From the NCBI GenBank assembly GCA_013178095.1, contig JABLXK010000001.1, forward strand, positions 62,001 to 126,000: a stretch of 64,000 nucleotides of DNA, read 5' to 3'. Numbering within the stretch: position 1 is the first letter of the stretch; every line of letters starts with the position of its first letter. The translations under genes and the position numbers were made by a program. Below the pieces are notes generated by a model. The model searched no databases. It was given only the letters and a program-made list of their open reading frames with translations, and was not told the DNA's origin. Shown piece after piece: positions 42,250-52,147 of the stretch. The DNA is from Anaerolineae bacterium. Lineage in GTDB: Bacteria > Chloroflexota > Anaerolineae > Anaerolineales > Anaerolineaceae.

Positions 42250-43185
42250 TCAATTGAGGTCCGGGGATCCTTTTGAATGCTTGCGGGAATAATACCAGAT
42301 CAAAAACAGCGAGCCGAGCAGCGTGGCGGCCAGGCCGATCAATCCGGCTTCCGGGCCGAAATTGCCGCCGGTGAACAACTGCGGACCGGATTGCTGAATG
42401 CGGATCAGGTTGGCAGGGGCGAGCGTACCGCTGATGGGGAAACCGAAGATCACGCCCTGGAAAAAATTCCAGGAAAAATGCAAGCCGATCGGAAGCGCCA
42501 TTTCGCCTTCATAGATCAGCCCCAGGGATAACATCATCCCGGCGAAGAAAATATTGCCGGCCGCGATCCAACTGGCATGCGGATTGCCCAAATGCGCCAG
42601 GCCGAAAACAAGCGATGTCAGAATGGCTGCCAGCCAGAGGGCTAGATTTCGCGGGATCTTTTGGTTGTAAAATCCCTCGCTGAGATTGATTAATGGATAA
42701 GCGCGGAAGAACAGTTCCTCCGCAGCCGCGGCGCAGAAATAAAAGAACAAAGATTGAAAGAACTGGCTCCAAAAATAAGCCGCGGTGGGAAACGAGGAAA
42801 GCATGGTATTGGTTCCCATGAAACCGGTCACCTGCACCCAACCCAGCGCCCATTCCAGCAGGAAAATCGCCGCCATCAACAAGGCGCCCAACAGGATTCC
42901 CTGACCGAGTCGGCGCCACCAGAGCCGGTTGATGTGAAAACCGAAACCGGCAAATTTGCGGCGATCGAGCAGCCAGCCTGCCAGGAATACCGCCACTCCC
43001 GCCAGCCCGATTTGGACCAGGCCGGAAGCGACCCGGTTTTGGGCCAGGAAAAACAGACCGAACCGCACCATTAAGGAAGCGTATCCGAAAAAGAACGTGA
43101 AAACCAACAGGAGATAGAGCATCACCCGCAAGAGCATGCGCAGGCGCTTTTGCTCCTTATTCCAGAATAAATTTAAAAATTTCAT
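42250..43185 (-). CDS. CPBP-family intramembrane protease
   Basis: A 311-residue membrane protein with about eight helices. The CPBP/ABI motifs are present: AAAEELFFRAY (EExxxR, residue about 155), GLAHLGNPHA and LHFSWNF. Proteins of this family are CaaX-like or bacteriocin-immunity-type proteases. The gene lies three bases after thyX and may be co-transcribed; a functional link is not evident. Confidence 0.88.
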   Translation of the reverse strand: MKFLNLFWNKEQKRLRMLLRVMLYLLLVFTFFFGYASLMVRFGLFFLAQNRVASGLVQIGLAGVAVFLAGWLLDRRKFAGFGFHINRLWWRRLGQGILLGALLMAAIFLLEWALGWVQVTGFMGTNTMLSSFPTAAYFWSQFFQSLFFYFCAAAAEELFFRAYPLINLSEGFYNQKIPRNLALWLAAILTSLVFGLAHLGNPHASWIAAGNIFFAGMMLSLGLIYEGEMALPIGLHFSWNFFQGVIFGFPISGTLAPANLIRIQQSGPQLFTGGNFGPEAGLIGLAATLLGSLFLIWYYSRKHSKGSPDLN

Positions 43186-43188
43186 GGA

Positions 43189-44619
43189 TCAGAAATTCCT
43201 TGTGAAATATTCCGAGCTGACGGATTGCCAGGTTTCCCCCGGTTCGGGGGCGAGGTAATCGCTGAACAACGGGAAACGCGCCTGCGCTTCATCAGCCAGG
43301 CGCTGCGCCACGCGGCGGATGGCAAAATGGGCGTTGGGCGCGCTGCGCAGGCGGATAAAATGGCGGGCACTGCGCAGGTTCATCTCCAGCAAAACGCGCC
43401 GGTTGAATGCGTTGGGAAGGATATAAGCCGCGGCTTCGGGGTTGGCTTTGGCCAGCGTTTCGTAAACCTGTTTGACTTCTTCCATATCGCTGACGAAATC
43501 ATCCAGCAAACCGGCTTCGGTGATCAGGCGTGGGACGGCGTAACCCAGGTTGGCGGTGAAGCGCTGGGGTGTTTGGGTCATCATGCGGTGGCGTTTCAAC
43601 TCGAAGTACGCGCCCTGATCGAGGATCAAATCGATGGTGAGTCCGGCGTATTCCAGCTCGCGCAGGGGAAGGTCGTGATCGCCCAGGCGGCCCAGGAAAG
43701 CAGCGGCCAGCGCGCGTTTTTCCGCCGGCGGCATTTGGCTGACGGATGCGAAAGCCTGTTTAAATGAACACTCTCCGAAACGAACCAGCAGAGCGGCCAA
43801 GACGCGTTCTTCGCCCGCGGCATCTGAACTTACCACGCTCAACCAGTCCGTGCCTTGATCGGCGGATGCCAAACCCAGCTTCTTCGCCCCGGCAACGAAA
43901 TCCTGCGCGATGCGGAGATCGCACTCATTGCGGTCGGCATATTTGACCAGCGTGGGCACATTTTCCTGCGAAACTTGCTTGATCTGCCGGCCGATGTGTT
44001 GGACTTCCTCGAGCGGATGAGAGAGCATTTTGCAGATGGCGTGTTCGAGCGCGCGCGCGTTGATGGTCATGCCCAGGTTGGCCAGCGAACAAGCCGGCAG
44101 GTAATAGCGGCAGACGTCGGCGCAGCGCGTGCGGATACGCATCCGAAAAGCCGCATCGGATTCATTCTCATTTTTAGAGCAGGTTTGCTCAAGGTAAGCT
44201 TTTACGGTGTCCAGAGCTTTCTCATAGTTGACGAACAAGCGACGGCAGGTGCGATCGTATAGATCGGCCAGGGGGGCGGCGCTGAATTCAGAAGGTGTGT
44301 AAAAATGGTCCAAGCCCCAAATCTGGTAACGGGAGGATTTTTCCGTATACGAAGCCAGCCGGTTGGATTCCAGGCACTCCACTGCCAGGCGGGAGACATT
44401 TTCCACCGCGATGTGCAGCACGGCATGTTCCGCGACGGACGAATGGCCGTAGCCGACGATCCACTTCTCGCTGAAATCAGCCGATTTTTCGTCGGATAAT
44501 TCGTTGGCTATTTCGTTGAAAGATTGGGGGGATCGCGAAGTCTTCGCGAAAGTTACTGCGATGGTTTCGGGACTCAGTTTCTTGGGGTCAAGCAGGTAAA
44601 TTTGTGTGGTTAAGCTCAT
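43189..44619 (-). CDS. thyX: tandem-domain FAD-dependent thymidylate synthase (ThyX)
   Basis: ThyX methylates dUMP with methylene-tetrahydrofolate and FAD; usual members have 220-260 residues. This one has 476 and two ThyX-like halves. The N half (residues 1-225) has ESNRLASYTEKSSRY at 84-98, where RHR is replaced by SNR but the serines and the final RY are kept. The C half (from about 320) has the intact KRHRMMTQTPQRF at 342-354 but lacks the serines. Each half thus keeps a different part of the canonical RHRxxSxxxxSxR motif. The start ATG 44619 lies within the 3' end of ribF (32-base overlap), so synthesis of FAD and of the FAD enzyme are coupled. Confidence 0.88.
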   Translation of the reverse strand: MSLTTQIYLLDPKKLSPETIAVTFAKTSRSPQSFNEIANELSDEKSADFSEKWIVGYGHSSVAEHAVLHIAVENVSRLAVECLESNRLASYTEKSSRYQIWGLDHFYTPSEFSAAPLADLYDRTCRRLFVNYEKALDTVKAYLEQTCSKNENESDAAFRMRIRTRCADVCRYYLPACSLANLGMTINARALEHAICKMLSHPLEEVQHIGRQIKQVSQENVPTLVKYADRNECDLRIAQDFVAGAKKLGLASADQGTDWLSVVSSDAAGEERVLAALLVRFGECSFKQAFASVSQMPPAEKRALAAAFLGRLGDHDLPLRELEYAGLTIDLILDQGAYFELKRHRMMTQTPQRFTANLGYAVPRLITEAGLLDDFVSDMEEVKQVYETLAKANPEAAAYILPNAFNRRVLLEMNLRSARHFIRLRSAPNAHFAIRRVAQRLADEAQARFPLFSDYLAPEPGETWQSVSSEYFTRNF

Positions 44620-45541
44620 CGGAAAGCACCTCGCGCGCAAGTTGAATATCCTGGTTGATTTGTACCATTAAATGGTCGGCGCTGTCGAATTTTATTTCCG
44701 GGCGGATGCGGTGGATGAAACGCAGGCGCATTTCGCGATTGTAGATTTCCTGATTGAAATCCAACAGGTGCGCTTCGACAGTTTGTTCAAAAGGTTTTTC
44801 GTAGAAGGTCGGGCGGTTGCCGATGTTGACCACGCTCATCCAGCGATGGCCATCCAATTCGGCAATGGCGGCATAAACGCCGACGGCCGGCATCAGTTTT
44901 TCCTGCCAGATGTCCAGGTTGGCGGTGGGCAATCCGATGTGCTTGCCGCGCCCGTCGCCATGGATGATGCGACCCTGAACGGAATATGGGCGGCCCAGCA
45001 GTGCATTAGCTTCCGACAAGCCGCCGTTTTTTAATAATTCCCGAATTAATGAAGATGAAATGATTTTAGATGATAACTGGAAAGGTTCAATCGCTTGAAC
45101 CCGATACCCGAGCTTTTTACCCAACTCGGTCAGGGTGTGGATATCGCCGCTGCGGTTAGCTCCCAGGCGGAAATCGTGACCGATCAGCAAGGTTGAAAAA
45201 TTCAACTGCTGGTGCAAGGTTTGAATGAAAGATTCTGCGCTTTGCGAAGCAAGGGTGTGGTCGAAATGAAGCGTCAATATGGTATCCACACCCAATGATT
45301 TCAGAATTTGGTTTTTTTCTTCCGGCGAGGACAGATAATAGGGTTGATGGTTGCCCCGCAAGACTTTTACCGGATGGGGAAAAAAGGTCACAACAATCGA
45401 AGCGCTTTGCCGGCTGTGACTCTCCCCGGTCAATAATCGGATAACGGCCTGGTGACCGAGGTGAACACCATCGAAAGAGCCGATGGTGAGCCAGGGTCCG
45501 TTGAGATTGTATTGAGGCTCGCGATCCGATTCTGTAGACAT
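44588..45541 (-). CDS. ribF: bifunctional riboflavin kinase / FAD synthetase
   Basis: A 317-residue RibF. The N-terminal nucleotidyltransferase domain has GSFDGVHLGHQAVI (about residue 22). The C-terminal flavokinase domain has GRGKHIGLPTANL and VGVYAAIAELDG. It converts riboflavin to FMN and FAD. It is placed after truB, as in many bacteria, and overlaps thyX. The extra residues before the domain (MSTESDREPQYNLN) are few, so the start is credible. Confidence 0.95.
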   Translation of the reverse strand: MSTESDREPQYNLNGPWLTIGSFDGVHLGHQAVIRLLTGESHSRQSASIVVTFFPHPVKVLRGNHQPYYLSSPEEKNQILKSLGVDTILTLHFDHTLASQSAESFIQTLHQQLNFSTLLIGHDFRLGANRSGDIHTLTELGKKLGYRVQAIEPFQLSSKIISSSLIRELLKNGGLSEANALLGRPYSVQGRIIHGDGRGKHIGLPTANLDIWQEKLMPAVGVYAAIAELDGHRWMSVVNIGNRPTFYEKPFEQTVEAHLLDFNQEIYNREMRLRFIHRIRPEIKFDSADHLMVQINQDIQLAREVLSDELNHTNLPA

Positions 45542-45547
45542 TGTTTA

Positions 45548-46456
45548 TTACGCAAAAAAGACCTTTTTCGGTTGGTACTCGCTGGTTTCCGCATCGAATT
45601 CCATTAACGCAACCAATTCGCCTTGTTCGGTGATGGCGCGCACGGTCTGGCCGGCTGAACTCTCGCGGGCGACGCGGTGGCCGTGGCGGACCGCGTCCAC
45701 TTCTTCATTTGTGAGCGTAATGGCAGGCCAATCGCCCAGAGCTTCCGCAGCCGGGATCAGGAATTGATACCAACTGTTGTTGTCAAATGATTCTACCAGC
45801 CTGCGCAGCGGAATGGCGTCTTTGAGGGTGAAACGACCGCTCTTGGTACGGCGCAGCCCGGTCAGGTTGGCGCCGCAGCCCAGCTTTTCACCCAGGTCAT
45901 GCGCCAGCGAACGGACATACGTGCCGGAGGAGCAGTGAATATCCACAACAGCCTCAGGCGGGTTCCATTCGATCAATTCCAGGCTGTGAACCGTGATGAT
46001 ACGCGGTTCCAGTTCCACTTCTTCCCCCTGGCGGGCCATGTCGTAAGCCCGGCGGCCGTTGACGTGGATGGCAGAGTAGGGCGGGGGAACTTGTTCGATT
46101 TCGCCAATAAAACCTTTTAAGGCGTCTTCAAACTGGTCGGCTGTCACATTGACCTCGGCGGTGCGAGTGATAGTGCCGTCGCCGTCGTAGGTGTCGGTGC
46201 GTTCGCCTAACTTGATGGTGGCCTGATAGCGCTTATCCTCGGCAGAGACATATTCGCTCAAGCGAACCGCCGGGCCGATCAGCACCACCAAAACGCCGGA
46301 TGCCCTGGGGTCCAGCGTGCCGGTATGGCCGGCTCTTTTGATCCGGGTACCGTTGCGAATGACTTGCACGACCTGGTGCGAGGTCATGCCAATGGGCTTG
46401 TCGATGACCAGTACGCCGGAAGCTGAATTTCGCGATGGGTTGAAACGATTTTCCAT
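45548..46456 (-). CDS. truB: tRNA pseudouridine-55 synthase TruB
   Basis: A 302-residue enzyme making pseudouridine 55 in the tRNA T-loop. It has the catalytic Asp in HTGTLDPRASGVL (about residue 46), the N-terminal DKPIGMTSHQVV and the SSGTYVRSLAHDLG motif (about residue 178). A C-terminal PUA-like extension is present. It follows nrnA by one base, in the standard infB-rbfA-nrnA-truB-ribF order. Confidence 0.96.
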   Translation of the reverse strand: MENRFNPSRNSASGVLVIDKPIGMTSHQVVQVIRNGTRIKRAGHTGTLDPRASGVLVVLIGPAVRLSEYVSAEDKRYQATIKLGERTDTYDGDGTITRTAEVNVTADQFEDALKGFIGEIEQVPPPYSAIHVNGRRAYDMARQGEEVELEPRIITVHSLELIEWNPPEAVVDIHCSSGTYVRSLAHDLGEKLGCGANLTGLRRTKSGRFTLKDAIPLRRLVESFDNNSWYQFLIPAAEALGDWPAITLTNEEVDAVRHGHRVARESSAGQTVRAITEQGELVALMEFDAETSEYQPKKVFFA

Positions 46457-46457
46457 G

Positions 46458-47441
46458 CTAATTTTCTCCCTTTGATTTTTGTGCTTTTAAATATTTTTTT
46501 GTAACCGTTAAAACCATATCTTCAACCTCGTTAAGATTACCTTTAATTTCAGCGCCTGCCGCGGGTGGGTGCCCTCCGCCTCCGAAACGTTGGGCAATCT
46601 TAGAAACATCAATCCCCGAATGGGAGCGCCAGCTCACTTTAATTTTACAATCATTTTGTTCATTAAATAATATAACAATATTCAGATTTTCGATAGCAGA
46701 CAATTGATTGGTCAGATCTGCGTCATCCCTCCCGCTGTACCCGGCTTTCTTGCGGTCTTCCATTGTAATGGAGGTCCAGGCCAGCTTTCCTTCTTTTTGC
46801 AAACGGCTCAACGCCAGCCCCCACAACAGGCTGGCAGCGTAGGATTGATAAGTCAGTGCATTTTCGTAAACGTCGCTGAGGTTGGCGCCGGCTTCGATCA
46901 GCGCGGCGGTTTGGCGCAGAGAATCAGGCGACACGTTCGAGGTGCGGAAACCGATGGTATCGGTGACGATGCCGGTCAGCAGGGCATTGGCGACCGCAGG
47001 CGTCAACGGAAAACCCCACTCCGGCAGATAGCGGGTCAGGATGGCGGCGGTGGCGGGTTCTTCCGGCAGCACCAGATTGAATTTCGCAAAATGTTCGTTG
47101 GTGATGTGATGGTCGATGTTGATGTCCACCGGAATCCCGGAAAGATCCTCCCCCAACCGTTTTTGATCGGAACAATCCAGAGCGATCACCAGGTCGTACC
47201 CGGGTTCCATCCGGTTGCGGATATTCCGGCTGCCTTCCAGGAATTTGAACCTTGCCGGAATACCATCCGGCAGCACCATCTGGCACTGCTTGCCCGCGTC
47301 AGCCAGGCATAAACCCAACCCGAGCGTGGAGGCGATGGCATCGCCGTCCGGGCGGATGTGGGCAACGATTAAGGGTTTTTGGGCTGTATGCAGCAGGGAA
47401 CGGATTTCGCGGCTGGCAGCACGTAAGTCTTTGCTGATCAA
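46458..47441 (-). CDS. nrnA: DHH/DHHA1 phosphoesterase, NrnA-type nanoRNase
   Basis: A 327-residue bifunctional oligoribonuclease / pAp phosphatase family protein. It has HIRPDGDAI (about residue 28), the second metal motif ALDCSD, INIDHHITN (DHH) and the DHHA1 motif FGGGGHPPAAGA near the C-terminus. It degrades short RNAs or dephosphorylates 3'-phosphoadenosine 5'-phosphate. Position between rbfA and truB is typical of Gram-positive-like genomes. Confidence 0.93.
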   Translation of the reverse strand: MISKDLRAASREIRSLLHTAQKPLIVAHIRPDGDAIASTLGLGLCLADAGKQCQMVLPDGIPARFKFLEGSRNIRNRMEPGYDLVIALDCSDQKRLGEDLSGIPVDINIDHHITNEHFAKFNLVLPEEPATAAILTRYLPEWGFPLTPAVANALLTGIVTDTIGFRTSNVSPDSLRQTAALIEAGANLSDVYENALTYQSYAASLLWGLALSRLQKEGKLAWTSITMEDRKKAGYSGRDDADLTNQLSAIENLNIVILFNEQNDCKIKVSWRSHSGIDVSKIAQRFGGGGHPPAAGAEIKGNLNEVEDMVLTVTKKYLKAQKSKGEN

Positions 47442-47448
47442 ATCTGTA

Positions 47449-47814
47449 CTACCCGTTTTTGTCCGATTCTTCTTTCAAATTATCGAGCATGCGCTCGATC
47501 TTTTCCGCGCGTTCGGGAGTTTCATCCCAAAAGAATCTCAATTTGGGGAAAGTACGCAGTTCGATGCGATCTGCCAAGGCGCTGCGCAGGAAACCGCTGG
47601 CATGCTCCAGTCCCTGGAGGATGCTTGCCGATTCTTCCAAGCCTTCCAGTGAAGAAACGTAGATGTTGGCAAAGTACAGCTCGCGGTCCACCGTGACATC
47701 GGTGATGAAAACCGAAGCAATGCGCGGATCGCTGATCTGGCCGGTGACCAGCATTTCCGATATCTCTTGTTTAATACGATCCGCAATTTTCTTTAACCGT
47801 AAACTTGATGGCAT
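47449..47814 (-). CDS. rbfA: 30S ribosome-binding factor A
   Basis: A 121-residue KH-fold protein needed for maturation of 16S rRNA. It matches RbfA throughout (RIKQEISEMLVTGQISDPRI, then LRSALADRIELRTFPKLRFFWDE). It starts 22 bases after infB, with GGAGGC upstream. Confidence 0.95.
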   Translation of the reverse strand: MPSSLRLKKIADRIKQEISEMLVTGQISDPRIASVFITDVTVDRELYFANIYVSSLEGLEESASILQGLEHASGFLRSALADRIELRTFPKLRFFWDETPERAEKIERMLDNLKEESDKNG

Positions 47815-47836
47815 TTAAATTGCCTCCAATCGGGAG

Positions 47837-49618
47837 CTAACGTTGAACTTCCTCGACGATGAATGCAATAACCGTATCTCCGATTTCAAAATCATTGAAT
47901 CCTCGAACGCGCAATCCGCATTCGAAGCCTTCCCGTACTTCTTTCTCATTATCCTTCTCATGTTTGAGTGATGCCAATTCACCGGTAAAGAGCTCGGTGC
48001 CGTTGCGCATGACCCTGACGCTGGCATTGCGGCGGATTTCTCCGGAAGTGACGCGGCAGCCGGCAATCGTGCCAACTTTAGAAATCTTGAAGGTTTGCAG
48101 CACATCGGCTTTACCGATAACCGTTTCTTTTTTCTCGGGAGCCAGCATCCCTTTAAGGGCCTTCTCGACATCCTCAACCAAACGGTAAATAATATCATAA
48201 GTCCGGATGGATACGCCTTCCTTCTCTGCAAGATTCTTGGAAGAGGCGTCGGCGTGGACGTTGAAACCCAGGATGATGGCGCTGGAAGCGGTTGCCAGCA
48301 GGACGTCATTCTCGGTCACATTGCCGGCTTCCTTGTAAAGGACATTGATCTTGATTTCGCTTTGATCGATGTCGTTGAGGGCCTTGATGATGGGGTCCAG
48401 CGATCCCTGTACATCCGCCTTGAGGATCAGGCGCAGCTCGCCCATTTCGCCTGATTGGACTTTGGAGAACAGATCCTCCAGAGTCGTCATGGTTTTGGTA
48501 GTTTTGGCGGCATCGGCTTTCATTTTGCGATCGTTCACTATGGCGCGCGCTTCGCGTTCGGAGGCGCAAACCTGGAAGATATCACCCGCGTCCGGCACAT
48601 CGTTGAGGCCTAATACCTGCACCGGAGTGGAGGGTTCGGCGCTTTCAATGGGTTTGCCCTTGTAATCGAACATGGCGCGGATTTTGCCGTAAGCCATGCC
48701 GACCGCAATGGCGTCGCCGGAGCGCAAGGTGCCGTTTTGAACCAGCAGGGTGGCGATCACGCCGCGGTTCTTGTCGACCGAGGCTTCGATCACTGTTCCC
48801 ATCACCGTGCCGTTGGGATTGGCCAGGATGCTGATGTTATCCGCCACGATTTGGATGGCTTCCAGCAGGTCTTCGATGCCAGTGTTTTTCTTGGCCGAAA
48901 CGGGCACAATGATCGTATCGCCGTCCCATTCATCCGATACCAAACCGGCATCGGCAAGCTGCTGCTTGGTGAAATCGGGGTTGGCGTCGGGCAGGTCGAT
49001 CTTGTTCAACGCGACGATGATCGGCACGCGCGCAGCGCGCGCGTGGGCAATGGCTTCGCGGGTTTGCGGCATCACGCCGTCGTTGGCCGCCACCACCAGG
49101 ATGACAATATCGGCGCCCTGGGCGCCGCGCGCGCGCATGGCGGTGAAAGCCGCGTGGCCGGGCGTATCCAGGAAGGTGATCCTTTTCTTTTTATGCTCCA
49201 CCTGGTACGCACCGATGTGCTGCGTGATGCCGCCGGACTCGCCGCCGGCAACGTTGGTGTGGCGGATGGCGTCCAGCAAGGTGGTTTTGCCGTGATCGAC
49301 ATGTCCAAGAATGGTGACAACCGGCGCGCGATTGACCAGCTGGCTCGGGTCTTCCTGTTCAATCATCCGGCGCCAGAGCGGGACCTCGCCAACCTGCTCT
49401 TCCTTGACTTCGATCACTTCCATGGCAGCCTCGAAACCCAATTCGGCTGCTACCACCGCGGCGGTGTCAAAATCGATTTGCTGGTTAATATTGGCCATAA
49501 CACCATTCGCCATTAAGACTTTAATGACTTGAATGGGGCTGCTGTTGACTTTTTTGGCTAAATCGCGAACAGTCGTTACGCTGGGTAATTCGATGGTTTT
49601 TGTGTTCTTATCGCTCAT
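47837..49618 (-). CDS. infB: translation initiation factor IF-2
   Basis: A 593-residue short-form IF-2. It has a brief N-terminal IF2_N region (residues about 8-55). The GTPase domain follows with GHVDHGKTT (about residue 106), DTPGHAAF and NKIDLP, then the domain II beta-barrel and C1/C2 domains. The long variable N-terminus of Proteobacterial IF-2 is absent, as in several Gram-positive-type phyla. ATG 49618 is used; an upstream TTG would include the GGAGG ribosome-binding site in the coding region. Confidence 0.96.
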   Translation of the reverse strand: MSDKNTKTIELPSVTTVRDLAKKVNSSPIQVIKVLMANGVMANINQQIDFDTAAVVAAELGFEAAMEVIEVKEEQVGEVPLWRRMIEQEDPSQLVNRAPVVTILGHVDHGKTTLLDAIRHTNVAGGESGGITQHIGAYQVEHKKKRITFLDTPGHAAFTAMRARGAQGADIVILVVAANDGVMPQTREAIAHARAARVPIIVALNKIDLPDANPDFTKQQLADAGLVSDEWDGDTIIVPVSAKKNTGIEDLLEAIQIVADNISILANPNGTVMGTVIEASVDKNRGVIATLLVQNGTLRSGDAIAVGMAYGKIRAMFDYKGKPIESAEPSTPVQVLGLNDVPDAGDIFQVCASEREARAIVNDRKMKADAAKTTKTMTTLEDLFSKVQSGEMGELRLILKADVQGSLDPIIKALNDIDQSEIKINVLYKEAGNVTENDVLLATASSAIILGFNVHADASSKNLAEKEGVSIRTYDIIYRLVEDVEKALKGMLAPEKKETVIGKADVLQTFKISKVGTIAGCRVTSGEIRRNASVRVMRNGTELFTGELASLKHEKDNEKEVREGFECGLRVRGFNDFEIGDTVIAFIVEEVQR

Positions 49619-49753
49619 AGTTGCCTCCAATTCAGATTGCCCCTGCGGTGAGATCCCGTTGAAGCTTTGGTCATTTTGGGTAGTGCGGCGAGCGACTGGA
49701 ACGCTTGTTTTATTGTGGCATGGCCTTTTCGGTCAAACGATGGTCAGTTTATC

Positions 49754-50044
49754 TCAATCTTCACCCTCATCCAGTTCACTCATGACTTGGTTCAGATGCT
49801 CTTTGTCTGATTGAGATAATTCTGTTTTCAATGCGTGCGCCAGACTACCTTTAAGTGCTTGCTCCCAACAGGATTTTTTGTCGTGCAGATACGCTCCTCT
49901 GCCGTCTTCTTTTCCGGTCGGATCGTAACGGACTCCTTGCGAAGTCCGTACAATGCGCATCAGCTCCCTTTTGGGAAGCGTTTCCCGGCAGCCGATGCAA
50001 GTTCGCTGCGGGATATGCTTCACGCGAGACTTTTGTTTATTCAC
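49754..50044 (-). CDS. ylxR: YlxR/RnpM family RNA-binding protein
   Basis: A 96-residue DUF448 protein with the signature RTCIGCRETLPKRELMRIVR and GRGAYLHDKKSC. It sits between nusA and infB, its usual place. Family members bind RNA and have been reported to modulate RNase P. An acidic C-terminal tail (SELDEGED) is a local addition. Confidence 0.92.
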   Translation of the reverse strand: MNKQKSRVKHIPQRTCIGCRETLPKRELMRIVRTSQGVRYDPTGKEDGRGAYLHDKKSCWEQALKGSLAHALKTELSQSDKEHLNQVMSELDEGED

Positions 50045-50063
50045 CGCCTTGTTCTATTTTTAT

Positions 50064-51965
50064 TTATTCTTCCCATTCATTCCAGCCGGCGTCCCCGCGT
50101 TTGTGTTTTTTCTTGGAAACCACCAAATCGCGTTCGGGATCGTACTCCAGCTCACGGAATTTATTGATTTTCTTCTTCTTTGTTTTCTTGCCGGTGGGCT
50201 TACCGTTTTCGTCCGTCACTTCTTCTTCCTCATCCTCGCTGGCCTCCCCGGCTGCTTCAAAAGCCTCGGGTTTGATGGCGAACAATTGGTCGAACGACAC
50301 ATCTCCGGCAGGCTGCCCATCGGCAGCGGGTTCAGATTGTGCGGCTGCTTCGACTTCAGGCATTGTTTCGCCCTCTGGCTGCGCTGCCGCGGCGCCATCC
50401 GCTAACGCGGATTCAACCGGTTCCGCAACCGCTTCTTCAAGCGGGGCTTCTTCGACTTCTTCAGGGATCAGTTCAGGCAGCACGTCATTGAATTCCGCGA
50501 TGCGGTCAAGCACTTTCTGATCCACGCCCTCAATTGCTTTTAAAGCATCCGAATTCATTTTACTGGCCAGGATCAATTTACCGGCTGTATCGAATCCCGC
50601 TTCGTTGAGAGCGTCCGCGATATTGAGGGGCAGACCAATCCCGGAGAGATCCATCTCAAATGCAGCGGGCGGAATGGTGGCCAGGACGGCGTTGCGAGCC
50701 TGAGCCTGTTTTTCAAATTCAGCCTGATGCTTGCGGGAGGCGAAGCGCTCCAGGCGATCGTTCAATTTCGACAGGAAATCATATTCCTCGGGATTGATCA
50801 CGCGGCCGTCGGCTTTGCGAGCCATAATATCCTCGGCCTGAGCAATGGCTTCTTTTTCTTCTTTGGCCAGCTCTTTATATTCGTCCTTGTTTTGCAGGGC
50901 GAACAGCCAATCAGAAATCGATTCAGGCAGGCTCTTGATATCGATGCGCCAGCCGGTCAATTTGGCGGCCAGGCGGGCGTTCTGCCCGTCGCGGCCGATG
51001 GCCAGGCTGAGCTGATCTTCGGGGACGACCACCAGCGCGTTGCGTGAACCGTCGATGCTTTCCTTGAGGTAAACGCCATTGACGCGCGCGGGGCTGATGG
51101 CTTTGGCAATGAAAACGGTCGGATCGGAGTTCCACTCGATCACGTCGATTTTTTCATCGTGCAATTCGCGCACGATGGCCTGGATGCGCACGCCGCGCTG
51201 ACCCACGCAGGCGCCGACAGGGTCGATGCCCTGCTGGGAAGTGGACACGGCGACTTTGGCGCGGTGGCCGGGTTCACGCGAAATGGAGCGGATTTCAACC
51301 ACGCCGTGGAAAATTTCGGGTACTTCGTTTTCCAGCAAGCGGCGCAGGAAATCGCGGTGGGTGCGCGAGAGAATGATTTGCGGGCCGCGCCCGGTTTCTT
51401 TGATCTCGGCAACCAGCGCGCGCACGCGATCGTGAATGCGGAAGCGTTCGAAGGGGATCATTTCTTTGCGGGGCATGGTGCCTTCGGCGTTCAACTCGAG
51501 GCCGATGGTCATGCCCTGCGAATTGGTGGCCTGCACGATGCCGCTGATGATCTCGCCCAACTGCTTTTCGTAATATTGAATTTGGGCGGCATATTCCGCC
51601 TGGCGAATTTTTTCCTGGATAACCTGGCGGGCGTTTTGGGCAGCCACGCGGCCGAAATCCTCGGGAGTGCTGTCCACCATGACCAGATCGCCCAGATTGG
51701 CGTTCGGGTCGTACTTGCGGGCCACTTCCAATTCGACTTCGGTCAAGTCATTTTCTACGGATTCAACGACTTCCTTCTCCGCCAGGATGCCGAATTCGCC
51801 CTTATCCAGGTCGATAACGGCTTTCACTTCCTGGGCGCTGGAAACGTTCAGCGATTTACGGTATGCGGAAACGAGGGCATGCCCCAAGGCTTCCAGAATG
51901 GTTTCTTTAGGCAGTCCTTTTTCTTCCAGAACTTCGTTGAATGCCAGCACAAATTCGTTTTTCAT
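50064..51965 (-). CDS. nusA: transcription elongation/termination factor NusA with extended C-terminus
   Basis: A 633-residue NusA. Visible in order are the N-terminal RNAP-binding domain ([21 protein letters not shown] is its start), the S1 domain (about 130-200) and KH1/KH2 ([37 protein letters not shown]). A helix-hairpin-helix-like region lies near 455-490. Then comes an unusual acidic Ala/Glu-rich tract (about 500-600) closed by a basic [13 protein letters not shown] segment. The tail is roughly 130 residues beyond the core. No rimP gene precedes it here. A TATAAT at 52000-51995 may be its -10 box. Confidence 0.95.
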   Translation of the reverse strand: MKNEFVLAFNEVLEEKGLPKETILEALGHALVSAYRKSLNVSSAQEVKAVIDLDKGEFGILAEKEVVESVENDLTEVELEVARKYDPNANLGDLVMVDSTPEDFGRVAAQNARQVIQEKIRQAEYAAQIQYYEKQLGEIISGIVQATNSQGMTIGLELNAEGTMPRKEMIPFERFRIHDRVRALVAEIKETGRGPQIILSRTHRDFLRRLLENEVPEIFHGVVEIRSISREPGHRAKVAVSTSQQGIDPVGACVGQRGVRIQAIVRELHDEKIDVIEWNSDPTVFIAKAISPARVNGVYLKESIDGSRNALVVVPEDQLSLAIGRDGQNARLAAKLTGWRIDIKSLPESISDWLFALQNKDEYKELAKEEKEAIAQAEDIMARKADGRVINPEEYDFLSKLNDRLERFASRKHQAEFEKQAQARNAVLATIPPAAFEMDLSGIGLPLNIADALNEAGFDTAGKLILASKMNSDALKAIEGVDQKVLDRIAEFNDVLPELIPEEVEEAPLEEAVAEPVESALADGAAAAQPEGETMPEVEAAAQSEPAADGQPAGDVSFDQLFAIKPEAFEAAGEASEDEEEEVTDENGKPTGKKTKKKKINKFRELEYDPERDLVVSKKKHKRGDAGWNEWEE

Positions 51966-51994
51966 GCCAGTGTTACTCCAAATTCATCTTTTCT

Positions 51995-52037
51995 ATTATA
52001 AGCAGAAAAGTGGGGTGAGCCCACTTTCCGACGAAAA
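51995..52037 (-). promoter_or_regulatory. possible nusA promoter and upstream hairpin
   Basis: On the minus strand TATAAT lies at 52000-51995, 30 bases before nusA, with no good -35. Just upstream AAGTGGG...CCCACTT forms a 7-bp hairpin that ends in TTTT, possibly terminating upstream transcription. Confidence 0.4.
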
Positions 52038-52147
52038 CGATAAAGATTTTACCAACGGCATGGATTTTATCATGCTTTGTCCATAGCTGCAAGACAGCGC
52101 ATTTCAATCTAATAAAAATCTGATAAATCCGGTTAAAGCCCGGCAGA

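Noticed and set aside
41106-42257. 383-codon plus-strand frame opposite the ATP-cone/kinase gene
   Set aside because: The minus strand carries clear ATP-cone and P-loop motifs; the opposite frame is a compositional shadow.
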